Source of the DNA: Pseudomonas sp. H3(2019)
GTDB taxonomy: Bacteria > Pseudomonadota > Gammaproteobacteria > Pseudomonadales > Pseudomonadaceae
DNA length: 64,000 nucleotides
Assembly: GCF_007713465.1 (NCBI RefSeq)
Contig: NZ_VMSG01000032.1
Location: 1-64,000 of the forward strand
Direction of reading: 5' to 3'
Under the pieces are notes generated by a model that was given only the letters and a program-made list of their open reading frames with translations, ran no database searches and was not told the DNA's origin. The position numbers were made by a program, and so were the translations under genes. Below, piece after piece: positions 17,356 through 25,118 of this stretch; position 1 is the first letter of the stretch, and the number at the start of each line of letters is the position of its first letter.

Positions 17356-18435
17356 ATGAGCAAGACATTCAGAATCGCCGCGATTGCCGGCGATGGCATC
17401 GGCAAGGAAGTCCTGCCCGAAGGGCTGCGAGTCCTGGAGCAGGCCGCGAAGAAATGGCAGCTGGATTTGAGCATCGAGGTGCTCGATTGGGCGCACTGTG
17501 ATTACTACCTGGAGCACGGGCAGATGATGCCCGACAACTGGTTCGAACAGCTCAAGGGCTTTGACGCGATCTATTTCGGCGCCGTGGGCTGGCCGGACAA
17601 GGTGCCGGATCACATTTCCCTGTGGGGTTCGCTGCTGAAGTTTCGTCGCGACTTCGACCAGTACGTGAACATCCGCCCGGTGCGGTTGTTCCCCGGCGTG
17701 CCGTGTCCGTTGGCCGGGCGTAAGCCGGGGGACATCGATTTCGTGGTGATTCGCGAGAACACCGAGGGCGAATATTCCTCGGTCGGCGGCAAGATGTTCG
17801 AAGGCACCGAGCACGAGTTCGTATTGCAAGAGTCAGTGTTCACCCGGCGCGGCGTCGACCGGATTCTCAAGTTCGCCTTCGAGCTGGCCCAGACCCGGCC
17901 GCGCAAACGCCTGACGGCAGCGACCAAGTCCAACGGGATTTCCATCAGCATGCCGTACTGGGACGAGCGCACGGCATTGATGGCCGCGCAGTACCCGGAC
18001 ATCAGCTGGGACAAACAGCACATCGACATCCTGTGTGCGCGTTTCGTGCTGCAACCGGACCGCTTTGATGTGGTGGTGGCGTCGAACCTGTTCGGCGACA
18101 TTCTCTCCGACCTCGGTCCGGCCTGCGCCGGAACCATCGGCATTGCGCCGTCGGCGAATCTCGACCCGGAGCGGCGTTTTCCGTCGCTGTTCGAACCGGT
18201 GCATGGCTCGGCCCCGGATATCTACGGGCAAAATATCGCCAACCCGATTGCGATGATCTGGTCCGGGGCGTTGATGCTGGATTTCCTCGGTAACGGTGAT
18301 GAGCGTTATCGCGCGGCGCATGACGGGATTTTGCAGGCGATCGAGCGGGTGATTGCCGAGGGGCCGATCACGCCGGATCTGGGCGGGAAGGGCTCGACTC
18401 AGGATGTCGGCAGGGCAATCGTCGCTGCGCTTTGA
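17356..18435 (+). CDS. tartrate/D-malate dehydrogenase (isocitrate/isopropylmalate DH family)
   Basis: This 359-aa beta-decarboxylating dehydrogenase has AGDGIGKEVLPEG at the N-terminus, IRENTEGEYSSVGG for substrate contact, ATKSNGI, the metal-binding region ASNLFGDILSD and EPVHGSAPDI for NAD. The combination matches tartrate dehydrogenase / D-malate dehydrogenase rather than LeuB. It oxidises a 2-hydroxy diacid with decarboxylation in the cytoplasm. The ATG at 17356 is preferred over the adjacent TTG because GGGGAGCC is then well placed. It is probably co-transcribed with the semialdehyde dehydrogenase. Confidence 0.88.
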   Translation: MSKTFRIAAIAGDGIGKEVLPEGLRVLEQAAKKWQLDLSIEVLDWAHCDYYLEHGQMMPDNWFEQLKGFDAIYFGAVGWPDKVPDHISLWGSLLKFRRDFDQYVNIRPVRLFPGVPCPLAGRKPGDIDFVVIRENTEGEYSSVGGKMFEGTEHEFVLQESVFTRRGVDRILKFAFELAQTRPRKRLTAATKSNGISISMPYWDERTALMAAQYPDISWDKQHIDILCARFVLQPDRFDVVVASNLFGDILSDLGPACAGTIGIAPSANLDPERRFPSLFEPVHGSAPDIYGQNIANPIAMIWSGALMLDFLGNGDERYRAAHDGILQAIERVIAEGPITPDLGGKGSTQDVGRAIVAAL

Positions 18436-18445
18436 ACTGAGGTAA

Positions 18446-18477
18446 CAATAGGGCGGCTGCGAGCAGTTGCCCTATTG
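18446..18477. terminator. bidirectional hairpin between convergent genes
   Basis: CAATAGGGC (18446-18454) pairs with GCCCTATTG (18469-18477). The inner CTGC/GCAG also pairs with two G-U steps, giving a nearly continuous 15-bp stem with a tiny loop. It lies between the converging tartrate dehydrogenase and aldehyde dehydrogenase genes. There is no long T-run on either side, so termination is likely but not certain. Confidence 0.6.
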
Positions 18478-18494
18478 GTCCGATGAAGCGTGTT

Positions 18495-19982
18495 TTATGT
18501 GCGCGAAGGGAGATCGGGTGCTGCGCCAAATCCGATGATTGCTTTGGTTTCCAGGTACTCTTCAAAGCCGTAGACACCGTATTCCCGACCATTACCCGAG
18601 CGCTTATAACCGCCAAACGGAGCCATTGGATTCCAGGCGGGGTAGTTCAGATGCACTTGTCCCGCGCGAATACGAGAGGCAACGGCACGTGCAAGATCAA
18701 GGTCCTGAGCCTGAACATGGGCGCCCAGCCCATATACCGTGTCGTTTGCGATAGCGACTGCCTCATCGACCGTCTCATACGCAATGATGCACAACACGGG
18801 ACCGAAAATTTCCTCTTGGGCGATCCGCATAGTGGAATCTACCTCGGAGAAAATAGTGGGGCGGGTGTAAAAGCCCTTTTCAAAGCCCGGCACACGTCCT
18901 GGTCCTCCGCAAATGAGTTTGGCGCCCTCACTAAGGCCAGCGTTGATCATGGCTTGCACGCGATTGAACTGGGCCTCGTTGGCAATGGGGCCCAGTACCG
19001 TATCTTCCGATTGCGGGTCACCCACGATAATCGCATTGGCAGTTGCGGCAGCCAGGGATTCGACCTCGGCCAGCCGGTCCTTTGGAACGATCATTCGTGT
19101 CGGGGCGCTGCAGGATTGTCCGACGTTGCGAAACGCAGACATCACTCCCAGCGGGACGGCTTTGGCGAAGTCGGCGTCGGGAAGCAGAAGATTCGGGGAC
19201 TTGCCTCCCAGCTCTTGCGTGACGCGCTTCACCGTATGCGCGGCTGCCTGTGCGACCAGCGCGCCTGCGCGGTTTGAGCCGGTAATTGAGATCATATCGA
19301 TATCGGGATGCGCCGCCATGGCGGCGCCGACCTCAGGACCACTTCCGTTCACCAGGTTGAAGACGCCAGGCGGGAGGCCTGCGTCATGGACCAGTTGTGC
19401 AAAAAGAAGGGCGCTTAGAGGCGACAGTTCGCTGGGTTTCAAAACCACCGTGCACCCGGCAGCAATAGCCGGGGCAACTTTCGCGGTGATTTGATACAGC
19501 GGCCAGTTCCACGGCGTGATGAGCGCGCAGACACCTATTGCTTCGCGTTCAATCGCGGTGCAGCCTTCAACTGTTTGGAAGCGATAGCTGGAGAGGAGAT
19601 CGCGTGCGACCCGAACGTGTTCGGCCGCGAGAGGCACTTGCATTGCCCGAGCGAAACTGATCGCTGCCCCCATTTCGAGAGAGAGTGCCTGCGCGAGCAC
19701 CTCTTTTCGCTCAAGGATGAGATCGTAGATCTTTCCAAGGACAAGCGCGCGCGACTCTGCCGAGGACGCAGACCAGCTCGCAAACGCTGCACGCGCCGCA
19801 GCGACTGCCCGATCGACATCCTCGGCAGACCCGCGCGCGACCTGCGCAACAACGGCTTCACTTGCCGGATTGACCACCGGCAAACTGGCCGGGATGGCGG
19901 GGGAAGACCAACGGCCGTTGATATAAAACTTGTGAGACGTTTGCGGATCAACGCTGTAGCTATTCGAAGATTGTGTTGTCAT
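18495..19982 (-). CDS. aldehyde dehydrogenase family protein
   Basis: This 495-aa protein has Asn159 in TPWNW, Glu257 in QELGGKSPN, nucleophile Cys291 in GQSCSAPTR and EEIFGPV. The SCSAPTR segment resembles the betaine/aromatic aldehyde dehydrogenase side of the family. The ATG at 19982 has AAGGAGCTC upstream; the open frame continues further but without a better start. Its wording of codons looks less typical than its neighbours', a possible sign of transfer that I could not quantify. The gene converges with the tartrate dehydrogenase and is followed upstream by 266 bases of non-coding DNA. Substrate unknown. Confidence 0.88.
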   Translation of the reverse strand: MTTQSSNSYSVDPQTSHKFYINGRWSSPAIPASLPVVNPASEAVVAQVARGSAEDVDRAVAAARAAFASWSASSAESRALVLGKIYDLILERKEVLAQALSLEMGAAISFARAMQVPLAAEHVRVARDLLSSYRFQTVEGCTAIEREAIGVCALITPWNWPLYQITAKVAPAIAAGCTVVLKPSELSPLSALLFAQLVHDAGLPPGVFNLVNGSGPEVGAAMAAHPDIDMISITGSNRAGALVAQAAAHTVKRVTQELGGKSPNLLLPDADFAKAVPLGVMSAFRNVGQSCSAPTRMIVPKDRLAEVESLAAATANAIIVGDPQSEDTVLGPIANEAQFNRVQAMINAGLSEGAKLICGGPGRVPGFEKGFYTRPTIFSEVDSTMRIAQEEIFGPVLCIIAYETVDEAVAIANDTVYGLGAHVQAQDLDLARAVASRIRAGQVHLNYPAWNPMAPFGGYKRSGNGREYGVYGFEEYLETKAIIGFGAAPDLPSRT

Positions 19983-20248
19983 CCAACGAGCTCCTTGGAG
20001 CGGTAATAGACACCGCGAACAGAAGGGCCGGGGAGGGAGCGAGTCACCAGAGCATCGCCGTGGCGACCCATACATCCCTATGCCCTGTTACCGCAATACG
20101 CTAACAAAATGACCCCGGCAAAAGATGCCGTTATTCAAGTCGGCGAGGGACAATCTGCTGTATCTGCCAGGCTAACGTTGCGTCCATGCAACTGAGCCGT
20201 TTACGTGGGTAGTGCGTCCGATAAACCCCTCGCTGGCGGTTGTGATCG

Positions 20249-21106
20249 CTAGCCGATAGCTTGAGTCACCAGCGCAAACTGCTGGATTCCACCGCTTGAC
20301 TGCGGGGGAAGTCCACGAACCATTCGCGGCGCTCTGTCGACGCACTGCAACCCCAAGCTCTCCAGCCAGCGTGCTAACCCGCAATCGGCCAGAATGTCGA
20401 AGCGAACAAAGGTACCCGGTATCAAACGCAGAAGGTGGGTAATCAACTGTTGGGCCTGTTCCTGGTTGTGTGCGACAACCGGACCAATGATATGGCCACG
20501 GCCAAAACGACGGAGCAGGGCAGTGCCTTGCAGCTGTCCATCCGCCTCAATGCCGACCGCGTGTTCGGCCATCGCAAGCAAATCGTTGAGTACCGCTGTA
20601 CGGTCCAGGCCGCTACCCGCATTGGCCAATTCAATCAGCCTCGGGTAATCGGCCGGGCCTAATGCGCGACATTGCGAGCCCTTGATCAAAGGGATCAGCG
20701 CAGGTGTCTGTGGCACGCCTTGATGCTGCTGGATACGCGCGAAGTCGACGAATCCCAGGCTTGCATAGAGCGGTGCGCCCGACTCGGTGGCATTGAGGAT
20801 CGGTGTGCGGGGTTCAGCGGCGTCCAGGCACAGGTTCATCAGCCGACGTCCGATCCCCTTTCCCTGGTGCTCATCACTCACGATCACCAGGCCGATGGAG
20901 GAGTAAGCACCTTGATGGCAGGCAAATGCTACGCCGACCAGCTGACCGTTATGTTCCGTGACAAAGCCTTCGGACGTGCGCTGTACCATGGCCCAGTCCT
21001 CTTCTCGGTGAGGCCATTTCAGGTGCGCGGAGAGAGCGTGTGCCGCGGGCATATCCGCCGCGGTAACCGTGCGGTACAGATAGGCAAAGTCCGGCGTTGC
21101 AGGCAT
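20249..21106 (-). CDS. GNAT family N-acetyltransferase, two-domain, paralogue 2
   Basis: This 285-aa protein is the paralogue of the 1150-2007 product: same length, acetyl-CoA loop QGKGIGRRLM after SIGLVIVSDE, and the same ending QFALVTQAIG. The start at 21106 has AAGGAGGCT just upstream. It lies 59 bases downstream of the second FAD oxidase subunit on the same strand, so it is probably the last gene of the ridA-oxidase unit. The link of this GNAT type with the oxidase at both loci implies a shared substrate class. Confidence 0.82.
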   Translation of the reverse strand: MPATPDFAYLYRTVTAADMPAAHALSAHLKWPHREEDWAMVQRTSEGFVTEHNGQLVGVAFACHQGAYSSIGLVIVSDEHQGKGIGRRLMNLCLDAAEPRTPILNATESGAPLYASLGFVDFARIQQHQGVPQTPALIPLIKGSQCRALGPADYPRLIELANAGSGLDRTAVLNDLLAMAEHAVGIEADGQLQGTALLRRFGRGHIIGPVVAHNQEQAQQLITHLLRLIPGTFVRFDILADCGLARWLESLGLQCVDRAPRMVRGLPPQSSGGIQQFALVTQAIG

Positions 21107-21165
21107 GGAGCCTCCTTGAAGAGGGCAATCTTGAGTGGGGCGATCAGGGCGTTGCGGTGCGCGGC

Positions 21166-22350
21166 TCATATAAGTTTGCCTGTGCTGAGGAGGCTTGTAG
21201 ATAACGGCATCGCCATGGCAGAGGGGTTAGTAAACCGACGGATATCGAATGGACTGATCAAGGTACTGGTACGGCCGGTGCTGATCAGTTCAGCCATCAC
21301 ATCGCCGACGCCCGGGCCGAGCTGGAAGCCATGACCGCAAAAGCCGAAGGCATAAAACAATCCATCGACGGTGCCGCTGGGGCCGATGACCGGCAGGGAG
21401 TCCGGCGTATAGCTCTCGATGCCGCTCCAGACGCGGATGATGTTCAGCTTCTCGGCCCCCGGCAGCAGGCGACGCATTTGCCGCATCTGGTTGAGCAGGC
21501 TTTCGGGTTTGAAGTAAGCGCGCCGGTTGACCATGTCCGGTTTGCAGCGGTTGCCGCCGCCGATGATGATGTTGCCGCGAGGGATCTGCCGGAAGTAGAT
21601 CACCTCTTCCTTGATTTTGGTAAACACGCCGATCACCGTTGGCAAGGCGTAGGGCACCGGCTCGGTCACCGACATCTGCGGACCATTGGGTTCCAGCGGC
21701 ACGGGTTCGCCGAATTGTTCGGACAGCTTGGCGGCCCAGGCGCCGGCGGTGATCAGCAGTTGCTGGGCGACGAACAGTTGGCCATCGGTGGTCGTGACGT
21801 GGAATTGGTCATTGACCTTCTGCACCTCGGCGACTTCGGTGCGCTCTTCGATCCGCGCACCGAGGCGCCGGGCCGCCCGGGCAAACGCCGGCGCTGCCAG
21901 ACGCGGGTTGGCGTGCCCGTCGTGGGGCGCGTAGGAACCGCCCTTCACATCCGCCCCAAGAAACGGAAAACGCCGGTGCAGCTCAGCGCCGCGAAAGATT
22001 TGCAAGTCCAGTTGCGCAGCCTCGGGGGCGGCAGCGTAGGCCTCAAGTTCGGCGATTTCGTCTTCGCGATAACACACCCGCATGTGGCCGCTGGCGATGA
22101 ATTCGAGGTCGTCGTCGATCAGCTCCGGCAAGCGTTTCCACAACGCCCAGGAACGATTCGCCAGCTCAAGCTGCCCAAGGAATCGCCCCTGGCGCCGGAC
22201 GTTGCCGAAGTTCACGCCGCTGGCGTACTGACCGATCTGGTCACGCTCCAGCAGGGTGACTGAGAGTCCACGTTGGCGCAGGAAAAACGCCGACGTCGAG
22301 CCCATGATGCCGCCGCCGACAATCAGGACATCGCTTTTTTGCGGTTTCAT
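21166..22350 (-). CDS. FAD-dependent catalytic subunit of opine-oxidase type (HcnC-like), copy 2
   Basis: This 394-aa DAO-family protein is the paralogue of the 13307-14461 product. VLIVGGGIMGSTSAFFL forms the FAD site, and FCGHGFQLGPG is kept. Residues 33-169 are identical to copy 1, whereas the N- and C-terminal parts differ; the C-terminus is 10 residues longer. AGGAGCTCTC precedes the ATG. Its start overlaps the stop of a 29-codon remnant ORF. The companion large FAD/iron-sulphur subunit is absent here, so this copy may act alone, borrow the other complex, or be inactive in its ancestral role. Confidence 0.88.
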   Translation of the reverse strand: MKPQKSDVLIVGGGIMGSTSAFFLRQRGLSVTLLERDQIGQYASGVNFGNVRRQGRFLGQLELANRSWALWKRLPELIDDDLEFIASGHMRVCYREDEIAELEAYAAAPEAAQLDLQIFRGAELHRRFPFLGADVKGGSYAPHDGHANPRLAAPAFARAARRLGARIEERTEVAEVQKVNDQFHVTTTDGQLFVAQQLLITAGAWAAKLSEQFGEPVPLEPNGPQMSVTEPVPYALPTVIGVFTKIKEEVIYFRQIPRGNIIIGGGNRCKPDMVNRRAYFKPESLLNQMRQMRRLLPGAEKLNIIRVWSGIESYTPDSLPVIGPSGTVDGLFYAFGFCGHGFQLGPGVGDVMAELISTGRTSTLISPFDIRRFTNPSAMAMPLSTSLLSTGKLI

Positions 22351-22436
22351 GAGAGCTCCTCGATGATCATCATCGGTGAGGGTGTGTTGACGGTCGGCCG
22401 ACCCTGCTCGGCCAGTCGTGCAAAGCGCCTCGTCAT
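22347..22436 (-). pseudogene. remnant ORF: start of [2Fe-2S] subunit fused to end of alpha subunit
   Basis: A 29-codon frame begins with ATG at 22436, inside the ridA stop, and ends with TGA overlapping the ATG of the oxidase at 22350. Its first residues MTRRFARLAEQGRPTV match MKGRFVRLAEQGRPTV of the small [2Fe-2S] subunit at 11629. Its end (SPMMIIEELS) recalls the end of the alpha subunit at 11919 (LTEEVSP). It therefore looks like what is left after deletion of nearly all of both subunits from a second oxidase operon, with start/stop coupling to both neighbours preserved. It may now serve only as a translational coupler. Confidence 0.7.
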
Positions 22437-22852
22437 CGGTAGGTTTCCGTTTGTTCGCCGCGGGCCAGTGCTTCGATTTCGATCAAGTAACCATGATGCA
22501 ATACCGGAACGGGCACCACGGCGCGGGCTGGCCGATGTTCTCCCAGATATTGGGCATAAATCCGATCAAAGGCGGGCCAGTGTTCTATTCCTACGACATA
22601 GACAGTGACCTTCAGCAGGTCACTCGTGCTCCGGCCTGCTTCGCTGAGGATCGCCACCAGGTTATCGAGCACGATGGATGCTTGAATCTCGAACGGTTGG
22701 TCGGCACTGTGGTCGCCATTCGCGCGTACCGGCAGTTGTCCGGACACATATAAAACGCCCTCGTGCAATACCGCCTGGGAGTAGTGTCCGCCCGGAGTTG
22801 CTGCGTGGGTCGTGTGGATCAAGTCGATCGAACCTGCTTGATCACCAGCCAT
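22433..22852 (-). CDS. RidA family imine/enamine deaminase
   Basis: This 139-aa protein has the YjgF/YER057c/UK114 fold signatures: GGHYSQAVLHEGVLYVSGQLP near residue 21, a central KVTVYV strand, and the C-terminal PARAVVPVPVL then IEIEALA segment holding the conserved Arg and Glu. RidA proteins hydrolyse reactive enamines/imines released by PLP enzymes and amine oxidases. It overlaps the PLP enzyme upstream by 11 bases and is coupled by ATGA to the remnant and oxidase downstream, a context that fits scavenging of an imine made by its neighbours. Confidence 0.92.
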   Translation of the reverse strand: MAGDQAGSIDLIHTTHAATPGGHYSQAVLHEGVLYVSGQLPVRANGDHSADQPFEIQASIVLDNLVAILSEAGRSTSDLLKVTVYVVGIEHWPAFDRIYAQYLGEHRPARAVVPVPVLHHGYLIEIEALARGEQTETYR

Positions 22853-23978
22853 GTAGACGACTCCAGGTATTCACAACGCCCTCGGCGTCACAGGCGTGAT
22901 AATCCGGGAACTGCGCGCCCGTGGCACACGCATGGTTGGGGAGAATGCGCAGACGGCTACCGATAGGGAAGCGCGCTACGAGGTTGGCGCTCTCGGCCGT
23001 TCCAAGGGTGATGATGCCATGCTCCTGGTTGGCGCCCGTGAGCAGCGCGCCCTCAATCCAGTCACCGGTCTCGGTACACACCTGTCCGTAGCCGAAGTCC
23101 TGTCGCTGGCGCTGCGTGCCGCGATCACGACTCATGGCCATCCAGCCGGCATCGGTGATGATCCAGCCTTTATCTTGCTGGTGACCGATGACGGTGGTCA
23201 GCACGCTCAGCGCCAACTCGCCTGCCTGGCAGACGCCGATGTTGTGCATGACCAGGTCGAAGAACACATAGACACCTGCGCGTACTTCAGTGACGCCTTC
23301 CAGACTCAGTGCCGACAGTGCCGTGGGAGTGGAGCCGATGCTGACCTCTGGGCACGCCAGTCCGGCTTCGCGGATTTTTTCGGCGGCCTCGACGCAGAGG
23401 GCGCGTTCTTGTTCGGCGAGGATTTGCAGTGCTTCAAGGCTGTCGAGTTCGTAGCTGGATCCGGCGTGGGTCATTACGCCTCGCAGTTGCATGCCCCCCT
23501 CAGAAAGGACACGTGCGACCTCTATGAGTGCATGATCTTCAACGGTCAGACCTGAGCGGTGGCCATCGCAATCTATCTCGATCCAGACCTCGAATCGTTC
23601 GTCGTGTTTCTGTCCGAAGGAGACGATGGCTTGCGCCCCGGCAACACTGTCGGTGAGCACGCTCAGCTGGCAGCCCTTGCGCCTGAGTGTCAGTGCCTGG
23701 GCCAATTTGGCAGGCGCCATGGCAACGGCATAGAAAATGTCGCTGATGCCTTCAGCAAAACAATGCTCGGCTTCTTTCAAGGTGGAAACCGTGACACCGC
23801 TTGCGCCAGCGGCTATCTGTGCCTTGATCACGGGGAGGCATTTGCTGGTTTTGATGTGCGGGCGCAAACGCACACCCAGGGTGTCCATGCGCTGCTGCAT
23901 GCGCTGGATATTGCGCTGCATTCGCGGGACATCGACTATCGCTGCGGGCGTATCGAGGGAGGCAATAGAGGCGGACAT
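22842..23978 (-). CDS. DSD1 / D-threonine aldolase family PLP enzyme
   Basis: This 378-aa fold-III PLP enzyme has its PLP lysine at Lys43 in RPHIKTSK and the zinc ligands His and Cys in PNHACATG near the C-terminus. These are the marks of D-serine dehydratase (DSD1) and metal-activated D-threonine aldolase. It would act on a D-beta-hydroxy amino acid, giving a keto acid or glycine plus an aldehyde. The ATG at 23978 is preferred over an upstream GTG at 24011. Divergent LysR control and a following ridA suggest inducible D-amino-acid catabolism. Dehydratase versus aldolase activity cannot be told from sequence alone. Confidence 0.88.
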   Translation of the reverse strand: MSASIASLDTPAAIVDVPRMQRNIQRMQQRMDTLGVRLRPHIKTSKCLPVIKAQIAAGASGVTVSTLKEAEHCFAEGISDIFYAVAMAPAKLAQALTLRRKGCQLSVLTDSVAGAQAIVSFGQKHDERFEVWIEIDCDGHRSGLTVEDHALIEVARVLSEGGMQLRGVMTHAGSSYELDSLEALQILAEQERALCVEAAEKIREAGLACPEVSIGSTPTALSALSLEGVTEVRAGVYVFFDLVMHNIGVCQAGELALSVLTTVIGHQQDKGWIITDAGWMAMSRDRGTQRQRQDFGYGQVCTETGDWIEGALLTGANQEHGIITLGTAESANLVARFPIGSRLRILPNHACATGAQFPDYHACDAEGVVNTWSRLHGW

Positions 23979-24037
23979 GACAGAACTCGGGTGGCTGGGT
24001 ACGAGGTCCACTCTACTCAGCCGTCATGAAGGTGTGG

Positions 24038-24074
24038 TTCAATGGATAGTCATCAATCATTAAGTAAAATTGAA
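24038..24074. promoter_or_regulatory. inverted repeat in a LysR divergent promoter region
   Basis: TTCAAT at 24038-24043 is mirrored by ATTGAA at 24069-24074, in the 95-base gap between the PLP enzyme (minus) and the LysR gene (plus). LysR regulators usually bind such dyads between themselves and their target. The repeat is short and its spacing is wide, so the site is tentative. Confidence 0.3.
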
Positions 24075-24958
24075 TGATCTCCGTCGAAGACTTACGTCTG
24101 GCCGTCACGCTGGCGCGCTCCGAGTCTTTAAGCGCTGCTGCCAGAGTCCTGAATGTCTCACCGCCGGCGCTGTCCATGCGTTTGCGCAAGCTGGAGACGC
24201 TGCTGGGTCTGACCCTGGCCAATCGCGATGCCCGGCGCCTGAGTCTCACTGCCGATGGCGAGCGTTTCTCCCGTGAAAGCGCGCTTTTGCTGGAACAGTT
24301 GGAGGCGCTTCCAGAGTCCTTCAGACAGCATGATGAGCGGCTGGTTGGCACACTCAGGCTGGCGGCGCCGTTCGGCTATGGGCGCCAGCGCATTGCGCCG
24401 CTGCTGGCCCGTTTTGCCAGATTGCATCCACAGCTGTGCCTACACCTGGATTTACGCGAAACGCCGTGGCCTGATCGTCACGACAGCGATGCGGTGATTC
24501 ACATTGGTCACCTCAACGACAGTCTGTGGATCGCCAAACCCCTCACGCAAAACAACCGATGGCTGTGCGCCAGTCCGGCGTATCTGGAGCAGCACGGCGT
24601 GCCGTCGTCGCCCGAGCAACTGGCCGAGCATCGTTGCATTTGCATTCGCGAGAATGATGAAGACGTCACGTTGTGGCATATGCGTAAGGGGCAGGGGCGC
24701 AAAACGCTGCGCATCGAGCCGGCGCTGTTGAGCAACGATGGAGGCGTGGCCCGGCGGTGGGCCGAGCAAGGCTTGGGGCTGGTGCTACGTTCGCAATGGG
24801 ATGTCAGTGAAGCAATTGCCAACGGCAGCCTGACGCGGGTGTTGGCGGATTGGCAATTCGACAGCGCGCCGATCAACCTGTTGGTCCCCTCACGCAAACT
24901 TCGCAGCGCGCGCGTACAGGCGTTGGTGGCCTTTCTGGAAGATGCATTGAAAGCGTGA
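24074..24958 (+). CDS. LysR family transcriptional regulator
   Basis: This 294-aa protein has an N-terminal winged HTH (ARSESLSAAARVLNVSPPAL then MRLRKLETLLGLTLA) and a type-2 periplasmic-binding-like effector domain. It is divergent from the DSD1-type gene with 95 bases between the starts and so probably controls the PLP enzyme-ridA-oxidase-GNAT unit in response to its substrate. The ATG at 24074 gives the usual short LysR N-terminus. A REPIN follows its end. Confidence 0.9.
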   Translation: MISVEDLRLAVTLARSESLSAAARVLNVSPPALSMRLRKLETLLGLTLANRDARRLSLTADGERFSRESALLLEQLEALPESFRQHDERLVGTLRLAAPFGYGRQRIAPLLARFARLHPQLCLHLDLRETPWPDRHDSDAVIHIGHLNDSLWIAKPLTQNNRWLCASPAYLEQHGVPSSPEQLAEHRCICIRENDEDVTLWHMRKGQGRKTLRIEPALLSNDGGVARRWAEQGLGLVLRSQWDVSEAIANGSLTRVLADWQFDSAPINLLVPSRKLRSARVQALVAFLEDALKA

Positions 24959-25010
24959 TCAGCGTCGAACGGGTGATTGCCGACAGACTTTGAACCACAC
25001 CACCTGGCTA

Positions 25011-25102
25011 ATGTGGGAGCGAGCCTGCTCGCGATGAGGGACTGACATTCAACATTGATGTTGACTGACAAATCGCCATCGCGAGCAGGCTCGCTCCCAC
25101 AT
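25011..25102. repeat. REPIN (inverted REP pair), copy 3
   Basis: Left arm ATGTGGGAGCGAGCCTGCTC at 25011 and the inverted arm ending TCGCTCCCACAT near 25102 enclose a centre with TCAACATTGATGTTGAC, itself a small dyad. It belongs to the same family as copies 1 and 2 and sits between converging genes (LysR plus, hydroxyacid dehydrogenase minus). Confidence 0.9.
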
Positions 25103-25118
25103 GTGATTGGCGGTGAAT

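Noticed and set aside
24961..24996. echo of a dehydrogenase C-terminus after the LysR gene
   Set aside because: GTCGAACGGGTGATTGCCGA resembles a segment of the tartrate dehydrogenase gene near 18340, but only about 18 bases match; too short to call a gene remnant.
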